64,000 bases of DNA from Marinomonas rhodophyticola (GTDB taxonomy: Bacteria; Pseudomonadota; Gammaproteobacteria; Pseudomonadales; Marinomonadaceae). A program made the translations under genes and the position numbers. The stretch spans positions 682,001-746,000 of the forward strand of contig NZ_JAPEUL010000004.1 in assembly GCF_026113935.1 (NCBI RefSeq). Direction: 5' to 3'. Position 1 is the first letter of the stretch. The number at the start of each line of letters is the position of its first letter. The notes beneath the pieces were generated by a model. The model did not search any database and was not told where the DNA came from. It worked only from the letters and a program-made list of their open reading frames with translations. Below are positions 1 through 9,018 of this stretch, piece after piece.

Positions 1-597
1 TTTTGGATGCTCTTTCCAGATATCGAGCAGGTCAAAACCGATTTGCTCTCGCGTCAAGGCATCGAGCGCCGAGAAGGGTTCATCCATCAATAGAATGTCT
101 GGATTGAGCAACAGTGCGCGGACAATGCCGACACGTTGCTGCATGCCGCCAGAGAGTTCGTCTGGCATCTTGTCAGCAAACTGAGTCAATCCGGCCATTT
201 CTAATAGTTCATTGGCGCGTTTTTCATCGCTGGCAGAATAGCGGCCATATTTGTGTTTAAGCGGAAACAGCACGTTTTTGCGTACGGTTAACCAAGGCAA
301 TAAATTGGCTTTTTGGAAAACAATACCCACGTCATCACGTGGCTCGGTCACGGGCAAATTGAACACGGATACCTGACCATGAGACGGAATAAGTAATCCC
401 GCCACCATGCGTAATAAGGTGGATTTGCCACAGCCAGACGGCCCTACCACCGCCACAAACTCGTGGCGATGAATGTCCAAGTTAATATCTTGCACTACCA
501 TGGGCGTTTCTGGGCGTGGGTCATATTTATGCCCCACGCCTTTCATGCTGACATAAGCCGCTTTGCCGTTGTCGTTTATTGGTGTTTGGTTATCCAT
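1..597 (-). CDS. ABC transporter ATP-binding protein, nitrate/taurine-type (partial)
   Basis: Energises uptake of a small substrate through an inner-membrane ABC importer of the nitrate/sulfonate/taurine class. The 199 visible codons show, in order, Walker A (GPSGCGKST), a Q-loop (FQKANLLPW), the signature LSGGMQQR and Walker B followed by the D-loop (ILLMDEPFSALD). These motifs match the SsuB/TauB-like group. The C-terminal end lies beyond base 1. The start ATG at 597 is 5 bp downstream of the stop of the binding-protein gene (602-1597), so both are one minus-strand operon; the permease is presumably outside the window. The substrate cannot be read from the sequence. Proximity to xdhABC suggests a purine or other N-heterocycle, which is only inference. 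Confidence 0.93.
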   Translation of the reverse strand, partial: MDNQTPINDNGKAAYVSMKGVGHKYDPRPETPMVVQDINLDIHRHEFVAVVGPSGCGKSTLLRMVAGLLIPSHGQVSVFNLPVTEPRDDVGIVFQKANLLPWLTVRKNVLFPLKHKYGRYSASDEKRANELLEMAGLTQFADKMPDELSGGMQQRVGIVRALLLNPDILLMDEPFSALDALTREQIGFDLLDIWKEHPK

Positions 598-601
598 GCC
601 G

Positions 602-1597
602 TTACTCCGGCTTAAAAGTGTTGTTTACTGCTGTTGCAGGGTCGAGGGCGTCTTTTGATAGGCCATTGGCTTCTGCCACGTACTCCCAGGTTTTTTGAAT
701 GCGTTCATCGGTAAAATTACCAAAGCCGTCTTGTGTCGTCACATCGTTGTAGACCAGGTTATAAATGCTCTTAATTTGTGCAGAAACAATACTGGCGTCC
801 ACTTCTGGCACCATTTTGTGCAGATCGATACCGGCTTGGTCTGGATTGGCGTAAGTAAACTCGATGGATTTGGCAAAGGCTTTGATAAAGCGTTTGGCGA
901 CATCTGGACGTTCAGTTAAGAATTTCTCAGAAGCCAAAACAGACGAACTATAAAGAGACAAGCCTGAATTCGACCACGGCATTTCGATCAGCTCTTTGCC
1001 TGCGCCTTTTGCTTGTGCGTCATAAAGCGCGGTATTAGTAACCCAAGCAATAATGGCATCGGTGCTGCCTGTTATCATCATTGGCGCGAGCGCACCTGGA
1101 TCGGATTTCACTAATTGAATGTCCGTTTCGCTTAAGCCATTTTGCTTCAAGACTAAGGGTAAAAAAGCATTGGATGAAGTGAAAGGAGAGGTGGCGACTT
1201 TTTTGCCTTTCAGATCTTTAATGGAGGTGATGCCACTGCTTTTAAGTACGAAAAAGGCGTGTGGTGCTTGAGTGAAGTATGGGTAAACCGCTACAACAGG
1301 TACTTTATCAAGGGCTTTGGCTGCCATTAACGCTCCAATATCAGAGCTACCAATGTCTGACTGACCTGTTGCCATTTTGGTTAGCGCATCGGTGGAACCG
1401 CGACCGCTGGCGATCTTGACCTCTAAGTCTTCGTCCGCAAAGAAACCTTGTTGAATTCCCACATAGACAGGTGCTTTGTCGCCACCTGGTAACCAATCTA
1501 ATTGAAATGTCACCTGATCTGCCGCCATGGCAGAAACACTGGAGACAAGACTGGCTAGAAGCGTTAAACGGATTGCTGTTTTCTTTGCCTTACTCAT
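602..1597 (-). CDS. ABC transporter substrate-binding protein (NMT1/SsuA-like)
   Basis: Periplasmic binding protein, 331 aa, that delivers substrate to the ABC importer encoded just downstream. Residues 1-25 form a signal peptide ending in a typical SMA/ADQ-like cleavage region. The mature N-terminus (FQLDWLPGGDKAPVYVGIQQ) and the later GQSDIG segment are typical of the NMT1/THI5-like family, whose members bind pyrimidine precursors, sulfonates, nitrate or related N-compounds. A good Shine-Dalgarno (GGAG, 7 nt before ATG 1597) supports the start. The ATPase gene follows at 5 bp. The exact ligand is unknown. Confidence 0.9.
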   Translation of the reverse strand: MSKAKKTAIRLTLLASLVSSVSAMAADQVTFQLDWLPGGDKAPVYVGIQQGFFADEDLEVKIASGRGSTDALTKMATGQSDIGSSDIGALMAAKALDKVPVVAVYPYFTQAPHAFFVLKSSGITSIKDLKGKKVATSPFTSSNAFLPLVLKQNGLSETDIQLVKSDPGALAPMMITGSTDAIIAWVTNTALYDAQAKGAGKELIEMPWSNSGLSLYSSSVLASEKFLTERPDVAKRFIKAFAKSIEFTYANPDQAGIDLHKMVPEVDASIVSAQIKSIYNLVYNDVTTQDGFGNFTDERIQKTWEYVAEANGLSKDALDPATAVNNTFKPE

Positions 1598-1801
1598 AGC
1601 TTTACTCCATACAATTAATAGGGGTTAAAGACCCACTTGTTTCATATGGTTTGTATGTAGCAACAATCGTTCCATATTTTTATAGAATCATAGCCGTTTA
1701 TTTAACTCATTGAATTCATTGGAATAAACAGACATTTATAGCGGGGTGTAGAAAAACCTATGAGGTTTTTTATCGAGGAGGTGAAACAAAACGGTGCGAT
1801 A

Positions 1802-2089
1802 TCAACTCACTCGAGAGGCGAGTTTTTTATAAACCGCGTCGTTGTCTCGTTTGCCAATTGCCAGCACATAAACGACGACTTCATCGTCTATGACTTCATA
1901 AGCTAGGCGGTAGCCTGAGGTTCTTAGTTTTATTTTATAGACAGAATCATAACCGCGTAGCTTTGAGGCAGGGACATGCGGGTTTTCTAGTCGCTCCGCT
2001 AGCTTCTTTTTAAATTGTGTTTGAATTTGTGGTGCTAATTTGCGCCATTCTTTTAGAGCAGCAGGAAGAAATTTTAATTTATAAGTCAT
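1802..2089 (-). CDS. RelE/ParE-family toxin
   Basis: Toxin of a type II toxin-antitoxin pair, 95 aa, basic. The N-terminus (YKLKFLPAALKEWRKL), the central KLRGYDSVYKIKL and the C-terminal VYVLAIGKRDNDAVYKK are the hallmarks of RelE-type ribosome-dependent mRNA interferases. In that family the conserved Arg/Lys/Tyr residues contact the A-site mRNA. Its start overlaps the antitoxin gene by 11 bp, which is the usual translational coupling. The pair is probably autoregulated through the inverted repeat at 2351-2380. RelE versus ParE activity cannot be settled from sequence alone, but RelE fits better. Confidence 0.9.
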   Translation of the reverse strand: MTYKLKFLPAALKEWRKLAPQIQTQFKKKLAERLENPHVPASKLRGYDSVYKIKLRTSGYRLAYEVIDDEVVVYVLAIGKRDNDAVYKKLASRVS

Positions 2090-2330
2090 CTAAACTCACT
2101 TCGATGGCTTTGGATAAATCAGTACGGCGAGCTTCAACCAGTTTTGCTAGTTCAATATCATCGGCCATCTCCATTAAAAGCTCATAGGCCTCAGCAGGGA
2201 CGAGGTAAGCCGCTGGCTTATTGTGGTTTAAAATGGCGATAGCAGAGCCACCAGATTCGTTAAGTAAAGCCGTTGGGTTTTTCTTTAATTCAGAAATACT
2301 GGCTGTGTAATTGGCTAAGACTTGTCTCAT
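2079..2330 (-). CDS. Phd/YefM/RelB-type antitoxin
   Basis: Antitoxin of 83 aa that should bind and neutralise the RelE-like toxin encoded immediately downstream and repress its own promoter. The N-terminal half (ASISELKKNPTALLNES then AIAILNHNKPAAYLVPAEAY) is the Phd/YefM DNA-binding fold. The acidic C-terminus is the probable toxin-wrapping tail. Its stop overlaps the toxin start. The gene is preceded by an AGGTTCCT-like ribosome site (revcomp of 2331-2340) and, 20 bp further upstream, by a long inverted repeat. Confidence 0.88.
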   Translation of the reverse strand: MRQVLANYTASISELKKNPTALLNESGGSAIAILNHNKPAAYLVPAEAYELLMEMADDIELAKLVEARRTDLSKAIEVSLDDL

Positions 2331-2350
2331 AGGAACCTCAATTAAGTACT

Positions 2351-2380
2351 AAATTTAAGTCTTATTTTAGACCTAAATTT
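2351..2380. promoter_or_regulatory. candidate operator of the RelE/Phd pair
   Basis: An imperfect inverted repeat has 11-bp arms, AAATTTAAGTC (2351-2361) and GACCTAAATTT (2370-2380), with one mismatch and an 8-bp spacer. It lies 20 bp upstream of the antitoxin start. Its place and symmetry fit an autoregulatory operator for the antitoxin-toxin complex. This is inference from position. Confidence 0.55.
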
Positions 2381-2441
2381 TTAACAGTGCTATATCTTTA
2401 TCGCTCTGGCTTTATCTTTGATGCTCACCTTGGAGTGCAGA

Positions 2442-2747
2442 CTAAGTTGGCTCTATCATCATGAAGTGTGTGTCGGGCTGTGCGACTGGGCAATGATCGA
2501 CACCTTTTGGCATCACATACATATCGCCCTCATTAAGGATGATGTCGTGGGAAGATTTGAGTTTTAATGTGAGTTGGCCTTTGAAGACAATGATGACTTT
2601 TTCGTCATTCTCATGTTGATGCCAGCCAAGTTCACCGCTGCCTTTGAGAATTCTGATGGATTGTCCATTTGGCTTGGCAATGACTTTTGGTGCCCACTCT
2701 TCTGATAGCAGAGCAAATTGTTCCCTAATATTAAGTTTATTCATCAT
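2442..2747 (-). CDS. cupin domain protein
   Basis: Small single-domain cupin of about 101 aa. The first cupin motif reads GWHQHENDEKVIIVFKG and the second GDMYVMPKGVDHCPVA, giving the His/Glu metal ligands of the double-stranded beta-helix. Such proteins are often small-molecule binding or stabilising proteins; no specific reaction can be assigned. Start choice: ATG 2747 or ATG 2744 (both 5-8 nt after an AAGG element) are preferred over an upstream GTG at 2753. It stands alone, divergent from the xdh operon. Confidence 0.8.
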   Translation of the reverse strand: MMNKLNIREQFALLSEEWAPKVIAKPNGQSIRILKGSGELGWHQHENDEKVIIVFKGQLTLKLKSSHDIILNEGDMYVMPKGVDHCPVAQPDTHFMMIEPT

Positions 2748-3001
2748 GTCCACCTTGGGTTACTTGCTTAAATTCACTTAATGATAATAAAACTCATTTG
2801 CAATTTTTTCTAGGTTGGTAAACCTTTTTTGAGCATTCAATGTATGTTTCGGTTGGATATAGTGTGTTTAGCGTTGCAAAATTGATTGTTCGGGGGAGGA
2901 GATTAGTTTTTAATTAAACTTTGTACGATTGGTCAGGTTTTTGCATTTCGACTATTATTATAACCACCATCATAGAGACTATTTTAATTAAGGAGAGCGC
3001 T

Positions 3002-4501
3002 TTGCAATTTATACTAAACGATGAGCCTCATCGACGATAACACGCTCCCTAGCGACTTTACAGCGTTGCGCTACTTAAGAGAAAAGCGTGGCTTAACGGG
3101 GACAAAAGAAGGCTGTGGATCTGGCGATTGTGGTGCATGTACGCTACTTGTTGGTGCGTTGGAAGACGGCGAACTTAGGTACTCGACACTCAATTCGTGC
3201 ATTACGCCGATTCAATCCTTGGCGGGTAAACACATTGTTTCGGTGGAGTATTTATCAAAAGCTGGTGAATTGCACCCAGCTCAGCAAGCCATGGTGACGC
3301 ATCACGGCTCTCAATGCGGCTTTTGTACACCGGGTTTTGTGTTGTCATTGGCGGGGCTTTATGAAAACGCGCAGCGCGCCGAGCAATCAATCGACCGCGA
3401 AGCGGTGTGCGACGCAATTTCTGGGAATCTATGCCGTTGCACAGGCTATCGTCCGATCATCGATGCGGGCTTGTCTATGAGTGACATGGCAAGCTCAGTG
3501 GAACCCTTCACTGAGCTAATGAGCCAAAATAATCAAGTCAAAACTCAGTTAGCAAGCCTGCAAAAAGAGCCCCAAAAACAGTCGTAATTACTTACAGCCG
3601 ACAGATTTAGAACAACTTGCTCAGGCATTAAAAGCGAATCCAGCAGCGACCTTGATTGCGGGTGGAACAGACTTGATGCTAGAAAACACGCAACGCTATC
3701 GTGATTTTGACACCTTGATCGATGTATCTTGCGTGGCCGAGCTGAAACAGCTACACGTTGCAGAAACCACCTTGACCATCGGCGCATCCGTCACTTACAG
3801 CGAGCTGGAAGCGTTCAGTAAGACGCAGTATCCACAGATGAACGCTTTGTTAAGTCGCATAGCCTCTCGACAAATTCGTAACCGTGGCACCATTGGCGGC
3901 AACGTGGCGAACGCCTCACCGATTGCCGATTTACCTCCGCTATTGCTGGCGTTTGATGCCGACATCCAATTATTGAAAAATGACGGCAGCACCAGAGCTG
4001 TGAACATTTCGGACTTTTACCTAGGTTATAAGAAAACTCAATTAGCAAGCGATGAAATGATCGCCTCGTTTGATGTATCCCTCGGATAAGCTCGCGCAAT
4101 TCCATCGTTTTTATAAAGTCTCGAAACGCATGGAAGACGATATTTCCAGTGTTATGTTGGCGGTTCGTTTTGCAGTCGATAATGGCGAATTAAGCGATGT
4201 GCGTTTGGCGTTTGGCGGCATGGCAGCGACGCCGATTCGAGGACGCAAAGCCGAAGCCGCATTGACAGGCAAACGCATTAATGACGAGCACGCGTTAAAC
4301 CAGGCCATCGAAGCATTGCGCAGTGAATTAACCCCCATGAGCGATATGCGAGCCAGCGCGGCATATCGTTTAGACATGGCATGCAACCTGATTCGCAAGG
4401 CATGGTTAGAGCTGAATGGTACCGACGTGGTGACTTTCTCAGGCCATGCTGTCAGTGACTCAATTTTATCGACAGGTTTGGAGGCAAGCACTCATGCGTA
4501 A
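3002..4501 (+). pseudogene. xdhA: xanthine dehydrogenase small subunit XdhA ([2Fe-2S] + FAD), frameshifted
   Basis: Electron-transfer subunit of xanthine dehydrogenase, which oxidises hypoxanthine and xanthine to urate. Domains in order: plant-type [2Fe-2S] (CGSGDCGACT), all-helical [2Fe-2S] (CGFCTPGF and NLCRCTGYRPI), FAD-binding (IAGGTDL, IGGNVANASPIAD) and the C-terminal domain (FYKVSKRMEDDISSV). Total length of about 495 aa is normal for XdhA. The frame is broken at three places: near 3029, at an A5 run around 3574-3578, and near 4078-4081. Each is cured by removing one base, which argues for sequence errors over decay. A TTG at 3002 with AAGGAGAG upstream encodes MQFILNDEP and is the likely start; the unbroken stretch begins at ATG 3021. 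The end overlaps xdhB by 8 bp. Confidence 0.88.
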
Positions 4502-6811
4502 ACTGCCACAAGATTTTGCTATCTCTTCTCAAAAAGGCCTTTTGCCGATCCATGAATCGGCGATTAAACACGTAACAGGCCAAGCGATTTACATTGACGA
4601 TATGCCGGAATGGCCAAATGAATTGCATGTGGCGACGGGCTTATCGACGGAAGCGCACGCGGATATTGTGTCGATCAATTTGGATAAAGTCCGTGCCTAT
4701 CCCGGCGTGGTGGATGTGATTGTGCAAGCAGACATTCCTGGTGATCCAGACGTTTCCCCGTATTAAGCGGGGATTTAATGTTGGCGGGTAATTTCGTGCA
4801 TTACATTGGGCAACCGATTTTTGCCGTGGCTGCCACCAGTTTGCGCGCGGCGAAACAAGCCGTACGGTTAGCCGAGATTGTCTATCAACCGCGAGAAGCA
4901 ACCTTGCATCCTCGTCAATCATTAGAGCGCCAAGAGTTTGTGCTACCCACCCATACCATTCAATGTGGTAATGCCACGGAAGCCATGGCAGCGGCGCCGC
5001 GTCGGATTAAGTCGGATTTGTATATCAAAGGCCAAGAACATTTTTACCTAGAAGGGCAAATCAGTGTGGCCGTTCCCAATGAAGACGGCGGAGTGCAGGT
5101 ATTTGCGTCTTCCCAGCATCCTGCCGAAGTGCAAAAGCTGGTGGCTCGAGTTTTGGGTTTGCCTGTTGCGCAGGTGCTTGTTGAAGTGCGTCGTATGGGC
5201 GGCGGCTTTGGCGGTAAAGAATCGCAAGCCGCTGTACTTGGCTGTACCGCTGCCGTATTGGCTGTGCGTAATGGTTGTCCGGTGAAATACCGTATGCCAC
5301 GCCAAGATGACATGGTACAAACGGGCAAACGTCATGATTTTTGGAACAGCTACCAAGTGGGCTTTTCCGATGAAGGGGAAATCCTCGCGGCAGAATACGA
5401 CATGGTCGGCAAATGTGGCTGTACGGCAGACCTGTCCGACGGCGTGGTCGACCGCGCGATGTTTCATGCCGACAATGCTTACTTTTTACCGAATGCTCGC
5501 ATCAGTGGTTATCGCGGCAAAACGCATACGGTGTCTAATACTGCTTTCCGAGGTTTTGGTGGACCTAAAGGCGTTTTGTTGGCGGAAAACGTCATCGAAG
5601 AAATCGCCTGTGCGGTAGGCAAAGATGCCTTAGATATTCGCAAACTGAATTGTTATCAAGCCGGTAAAGACACCACGCCGTATGGGCAAAAAGTTGACGA
5701 CGATGTGTTGCTGACGCTGATGGAAGAATTGGAAGCCAGCTCGGATTACCGTGCGCGTCGCCAAGCGATTAATGCCTTTAACAAGCAAAACCCTTTCTTG
5801 AAAAAGGGACTGGCGCTGACACCCGTAAAATTCGGTATATCCTTTACCTCGAAACACCTAAACCAAGGCGGCGCCTTGCTGCATGTTTACACCGATGGCA
5901 GCGTGCATGTGAGCCACGGCGGAACAGAAATGGGGCAGGGGCTTTATACCAAGGTAGCGCAAATTGTTGCCAAAGCCTTTGGTATAGATTACCAGCGCGT
6001 TAACGTCGGCTCGACTCGTACCGACAAAGTCCCCAACGCCTCGCCCACTGCGGCATCAGCAGGCACGGATTTGAACGGCATGGCAGCATTGGATGCAGCG
6101 ATGACGATTAAAGGTCGCTTGCAAGAATTCGCCATGGAGCATTTTGGTATCGCCGCCGATGCCTTCGCTATTGAAGACGATCAAGTCATTTTAGGCAGCG
6201 AGACCATGAGCTTCCCTGAATTTATCAAACTGGCCTACATGAACCGCGTGTCTTTATCGTCTACCGGTTTTTATAAAACGCCAAAAATTGGTTACGACCG
6301 CAAAGCCGCCAAAGGTCGACCCTTCTTGTATTACGCCAATGGCGCCGCAGTGGCAGAAGTGATCGTCGATACCTTTACCGGCGAATACAAAGTCACTCAA
6401 GTGGATATCCTTCACGACGTGGGGGATTCAATTAACGCGGACATCGACATCGGACAAATCGAAGGCGCGTTTGTGCAAGGCATGGGCTGGCTCACCTCAG
6501 AAGAACTCAGCTGGGATGATAAAGGCCGTATCACCACCAACAGCCCAGCGAATTATAAAATCCCAACCTCGGCGGACATTCCAGAAAAATTCACCGTCAA
6601 ACTCTTTGATCGTGCCAACAGCGAAGAATCCGTCTATCGCTCTAAAGCCGTGGGTGAACCGCCATTGATGCTGGGGATTTCCGTTTGGTGCGCGTTAAAA
6701 GACGCCTGTGCTTCGGTCGCTGACCATAAATTCTCGCCACCATTGGCCGTGCCAGCGACACCAGAAGCGGTATTTTACGCCATGCAAGCGGCTAAGGAAG
6801 CCAGCCTATGA
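4494..6811 (+). pseudogene. xdhB: xanthine dehydrogenase molybdopterin-binding subunit XdhB, frameshifted
   Basis: Catalytic molybdenum subunit, about 770 aa, carrying the site of purine hydroxylation. Visible family motifs are YIGQPIFAVAA, MGGGFGGKESQ, AFRGFGGPKG, GTEMGQGLYTK and the C-terminal GEPPLMLGISVW, which contains the expected catalytic Glu. One frameshift near 4756-4759 separates the first 90 codons from the rest. The run CCCC there should be CCCCC; the repaired stretch reads DIPGDPDVSPVLSGDLML, as expected for the family. ATG 4494 overlaps the end of xdhA, and the stop overlaps the xdhC start, so the three genes are translationally coupled. Confidence 0.92.
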
Positions 6812-7680
6812 TGTCTTCCATGAGTTGGGTTCATGCTTTACAGGAAGTAGAAAAAGCAGGGCAGGCTTGGGTGATCGCCACCGTGATCGGCACCCAAGGT
6901 TCTGCGCCGCGGGAATCCTCCAGCAAGATGATCATTACCGAGGAACACAGCTTCGACACCATCGGCGGCGGACAGCTGGAATACGCTGTCTGCCAAAAAG
7001 CCCGCGCCATGTTGCAAGATGCGTCTTCGCCTTCTCATCTGCTGGAACACTTTCCCCTCGCCGCCAAAACCAACCAATGTTGCGGCGGCGCGGTCAGCGT
7101 ATTGTTGGAATATTTTCCAGAACCCGCCGACAAAATTACCATCTTTGGTATGGGACACGTAGCGACCACCTTGGTCAATGTATTGGGCAACATGCAGGCG
7201 AAAATCTCATGGGTCGACAGCCGTGAGAACCTAGCTCAAGACCACAATATTAAAGGTCTTCCGAGCAACGTCACACCGTTTTTGTATGAATCCATGTTGG
7301 AACACATCGACCACATGAGCCATAACGAAATCGCCTTAGTCATGACCCACGACCACGCCTTGGACTATCAGCTAGTGGAAGCATTATTGGATCGAAAAGA
7401 CTGCCGATTCATCGGCCTAATCGGCTCGAAAACCAAAGCCCTACGCTTCAAAAAACGCCTCGTCAGCGCCTCCTTCAGCCAAGCCGAAATCGACTCAGTA
7501 CATTGCCCAGTAGGACTAAACGAAATTACAGGCAAAAAGCCCTTCGAAATCGCCATCTCCATCGCAGGGCAGATTATCCAAATCACCCAAACCAAAACAG
7601 AAACGAAAAAGCGCAGCGGACTGACTTGGAAAGAAATCAACAACGCTTTAAGTGACGTGAAAGAAAGCTCAGTGGTTTAG
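6808..7680 (+). CDS. xdhC: xanthine dehydrogenase accessory protein XdhC
   Basis: Binds molybdenum cofactor, supports its sulfuration and inserts it into XdhB. The 290-aa protein has the XdhC/CoxI N-terminal part (ATVIGTQGSAPRESSSKM, IGGGQLEYAVC) with the conserved Cys pair NQCCGG. The C-terminal half is a Rossmann-like domain (ITIFGMGHVATTLV; LIGSKTKALRFKKRL). ATG 6808 overlaps the xdhB stop by 4 bp. It is the last gene of the xdh operon. The reading frame is intact, unlike the two structural genes. Confidence 0.93.
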   Translation: MMSSMSWVHALQEVEKAGQAWVIATVIGTQGSAPRESSSKMIITEEHSFDTIGGGQLEYAVCQKARAMLQDASSPSHLLEHFPLAAKTNQCCGGAVSVLLEYFPEPADKITIFGMGHVATTLVNVLGNMQAKISWVDSRENLAQDHNIKGLPSNVTPFLYESMLEHIDHMSHNEIALVMTHDHALDYQLVEALLDRKDCRFIGLIGSKTKALRFKKRLVSASFSQAEIDSVHCPVGLNEITGKKPFEIAISIAGQIIQITQTKTETKKRSGLTWKEINNALSDVKESSVV

Positions 7681-7709
7681 TTAGCAGATTAAAATGAGCT
7701 TTTGGGGTT

Positions 7710-7793
7710 GAATTGAAACAAATGACATTCCTTCCTCGCTGTATTTTTAAAGAAAAGTACCGCCTACCTCGTAGGAATGTCATTTTTCAATTC
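7710..7793. repeat. long imperfect inverted repeat downstream of xdhC
   Basis: Arms 7710-7732 and 7773-7793 share ATGACATTCCT/AGGAATGTCAT and GAATTGAAA/TTTCAATTC, with a 2-nt difference in arm length. They enclose a 40-bp centre. It begins 30 bp after the xdhC stop. It may be the operon terminator region or a small non-autonomous repeat; no T-run follows directly, so a simple intrinsic terminator is less likely. Confidence 0.6.
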
Positions 7794-8031
7794 TAGCTTG
7801 TTTAGCGGTGGTTAAAGTCTTTTGATCTCGTTCTTGGCGTTGGCCTTGCTCCACATCAACCTTGTAAGTTGTTGATTTAACTTTTTTGTAAGTCGCGGCG
7901 TTAGCCCGACAACGTAATTTTCCCTCCCCTTATGTCTTCCAAGGGGAGGGCGAGGGAGGGGTTATTACTTTGGTGCTTTTACGTTATAACGCTACAATGT
8001 AAAGGCTACAAAGGAATCGTCGAGGCATAAC
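7794..8031. other. intergenic stretch, GC-rich inverted repeat
   Basis: Together with the preceding hairpin this makes a 351-bp gap without a gene. It holds a 9-bp perfect inverted repeat, CCTCCCCTT (7923-7931) and AAGGGGAGG (7941-7949), followed by GAGGGAGGGG, typical of dispersed intergenic repeats. I see no coding signal. Confidence 0.5.
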
Positions 8032-8265
8032 ATGAGTAATTTATCAAAGCGTTCAACCGTTTATTTTGAACCAGATACCCTCAAAGCGCTAAAAATGCGA
8101 GCGGCATCATCGGATGTCTCTATTTCAGAACTAATTGATGAAGCGGTACGCTTGCTGATGAGAGAAGATCAAGAAGACCTTATAGCCATATCAGAGCGTT
8201 CAGATGAGCCAGAAATGTCTTATGAAGACTTTCTGAGTGAATTAAAAATTGATGGCAAAATATAA
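8032..8265 (+). CDS. ribbon-helix-helix (CopG-like) antitoxin, orphan
   Basis: A 77-aa protein with an N-terminal ribbon-helix-helix: a basic strand (RSTVYFEPDTLKALKMRA) followed by two helices (ISELIDEAVRLLMR). The C-terminus is acidic (SYEDFLSELKIDG), as in RelB/ParD-like antitoxins. Such proteins dimerise, bind their own promoter and neutralise a co-transcribed toxin. Here the expected downstream toxin is reduced to 12 codons starting inside this gene's last codons (8252-8290), so it is orphaned. It may still act as a transcriptional repressor. Confidence 0.82.
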   Translation: MSNLSKRSTVYFEPDTLKALKMRAASSDVSISELIDEAVRLLMREDQEDLIAISERSDEPEMSYEDFLSELKIDGKI

Positions 8266-8290
8266 AATCTGTATCAAAGTGCTTCAATAA
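8252..8290 (+). pseudogene. truncated RelE-type toxin remnant
   Basis: ATG 8252 overlaps the end of the ribbon-helix-helix gene in the usual antitoxin-toxin manner. It opens with MAKYKICIK, a start much like RelE toxins, but a TAA at 8288 stops it after 12 codons. Sequence after it shows no further RelE-like frame. This is inference from position and a short match. Confidence 0.45.
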
Positions 8291-8448
8291 CCCAAAGTGT
8301 CGAGCCCCTTTTCCTCCAACGTACTATCAGAAACAACAAGCCTTTATGGAAAAGGGCTTTGACCCGACTTCCGCGAGCATTATGCTCCTTGACCGCACCT
8401 GTTAACGGGTGCTACTAATAGCACTTAATTGCCCACTAGGTAGCCACT
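8291..8448. other. intergenic stretch with hairpins
   Basis: This 158-bp gap carries an imperfect hairpin, AGCCCCTTTTCC (about 8310-8321) against GGAAAAGGGCT (about 8348-8358), and a small GCACC/GGTGC stem near 8395-8412. A 23-codon frame here resembles nothing I know. It may be the scar of the event that cut the toxin. Confidence 0.35.
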
Positions 8449-8718
8449 ATGCAGATTAAATTTTCCGAGGATGTCATTCCTCTATCAGACCTTAAAATCA
8501 ACCCTGGAAAGGTAGTTGGTCGAACGCAGGAAACGCATCGCCCAATTTTGCTTACCAGTCGTGGCCGTGGCGTAGCGGTTGTTCAGGGGCTAGAAGATTA
8601 TGAGAAAAACGCGGAGGAACTGCAGTTTGTAAAAGCGGTAGCAAAGGGACTTATGGATGTTCGCGAAGGCAACACTGTCTCCTTGGAGGACGCCAAGAAA
8701 ACCTTGGGTATCAAGTAA
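8449..8718 (+). CDS. Phd/YefM-type antitoxin
   Basis: An 89-aa antitoxin-like protein. The first 50 residues (IPLSDLKINPGKVVGRTQ, RPILLTSRGRGVAVVQGLEDYE) are the Phd/YefM DNA-binding fold with its conserved loop. The C-terminal helix (EGNTVSLEDAKKTLG) should bind the toxin. It abuts the ParE-like toxin gene with no gap. The Shine-Dalgarno before ATG 8449 is weak. The pair is independent of the orphan antitoxin at 8032. Confidence 0.88.
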   Translation: MQIKFSEDVIPLSDLKINPGKVVGRTQETHRPILLTSRGRGVAVVQGLEDYEKNAEELQFVKAVAKGLMDVREGNTVSLEDAKKTLGIK

Positions 8719-9018
8719 ATGGAAATACGCATTGCACAGTCTGCTCTTGAAGATTTACAGGCTATTCAGGTGTATTACAGAGAGGAGGGTGTGCCACATA
8801 TCGGTGAGGACTTCGTAACTGCTATCTTGAAGCGTTGCGGCATGCTTCAAATTCACCCCGATGCAGGCCGAATTGTTCCTGAATTCAACATGGATCATAT
8901 TCGCGAACTGATAAACGCGCCATTTCGGGTTGTCTACCTCAGACAAGCTAAAGAGATTGTGCTCATACGCGTCTGGCGAAGTGAGCGGCAGCTTGAATTG
9001 ACAGAAAATGAAACATAA
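8719..9018 (+). CDS. ParE/RelE-family toxin
   Basis: A 99-aa toxin. Key family segments are YYREEGVPHIGEDFV, HPDAGRIVPEF, IRELINAPFRVVY and the C-terminal VLIRVWRSERQL. This pattern (GRxVPE..., iREli...fRvvY) is typical of the ParE branch of the RelE/ParE superfamily, whose studied members poison DNA gyrase; some relatives cleave mRNA. The start codon directly follows the antitoxin stop, so expression is coupled. Confidence 0.9.
   Translation: MEIRIAQSALEDLQAIQVYYREEGVPHIGEDFVTAILKRCGMLQIHPDAGRIVPEFNMDHIRELINAPFRVVYLRQAKEIVLIRVWRSERQLELTENET

Noticed and set aside
3002-4766. Programmed ribosomal frameshifting in xdhA/xdhB
   Set aside because: Four shifts at different simple runs, no slippery heptamers with pseudoknots, and similar breaks across the window point to base errors.
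7885-7905. GCGGCGTTAGCCC looks like the 3' end of an attC site
   Set aside because: No matching R'' box (GGGCTAAC-like) or L''/L' pairing is found within 150 bp upstream.
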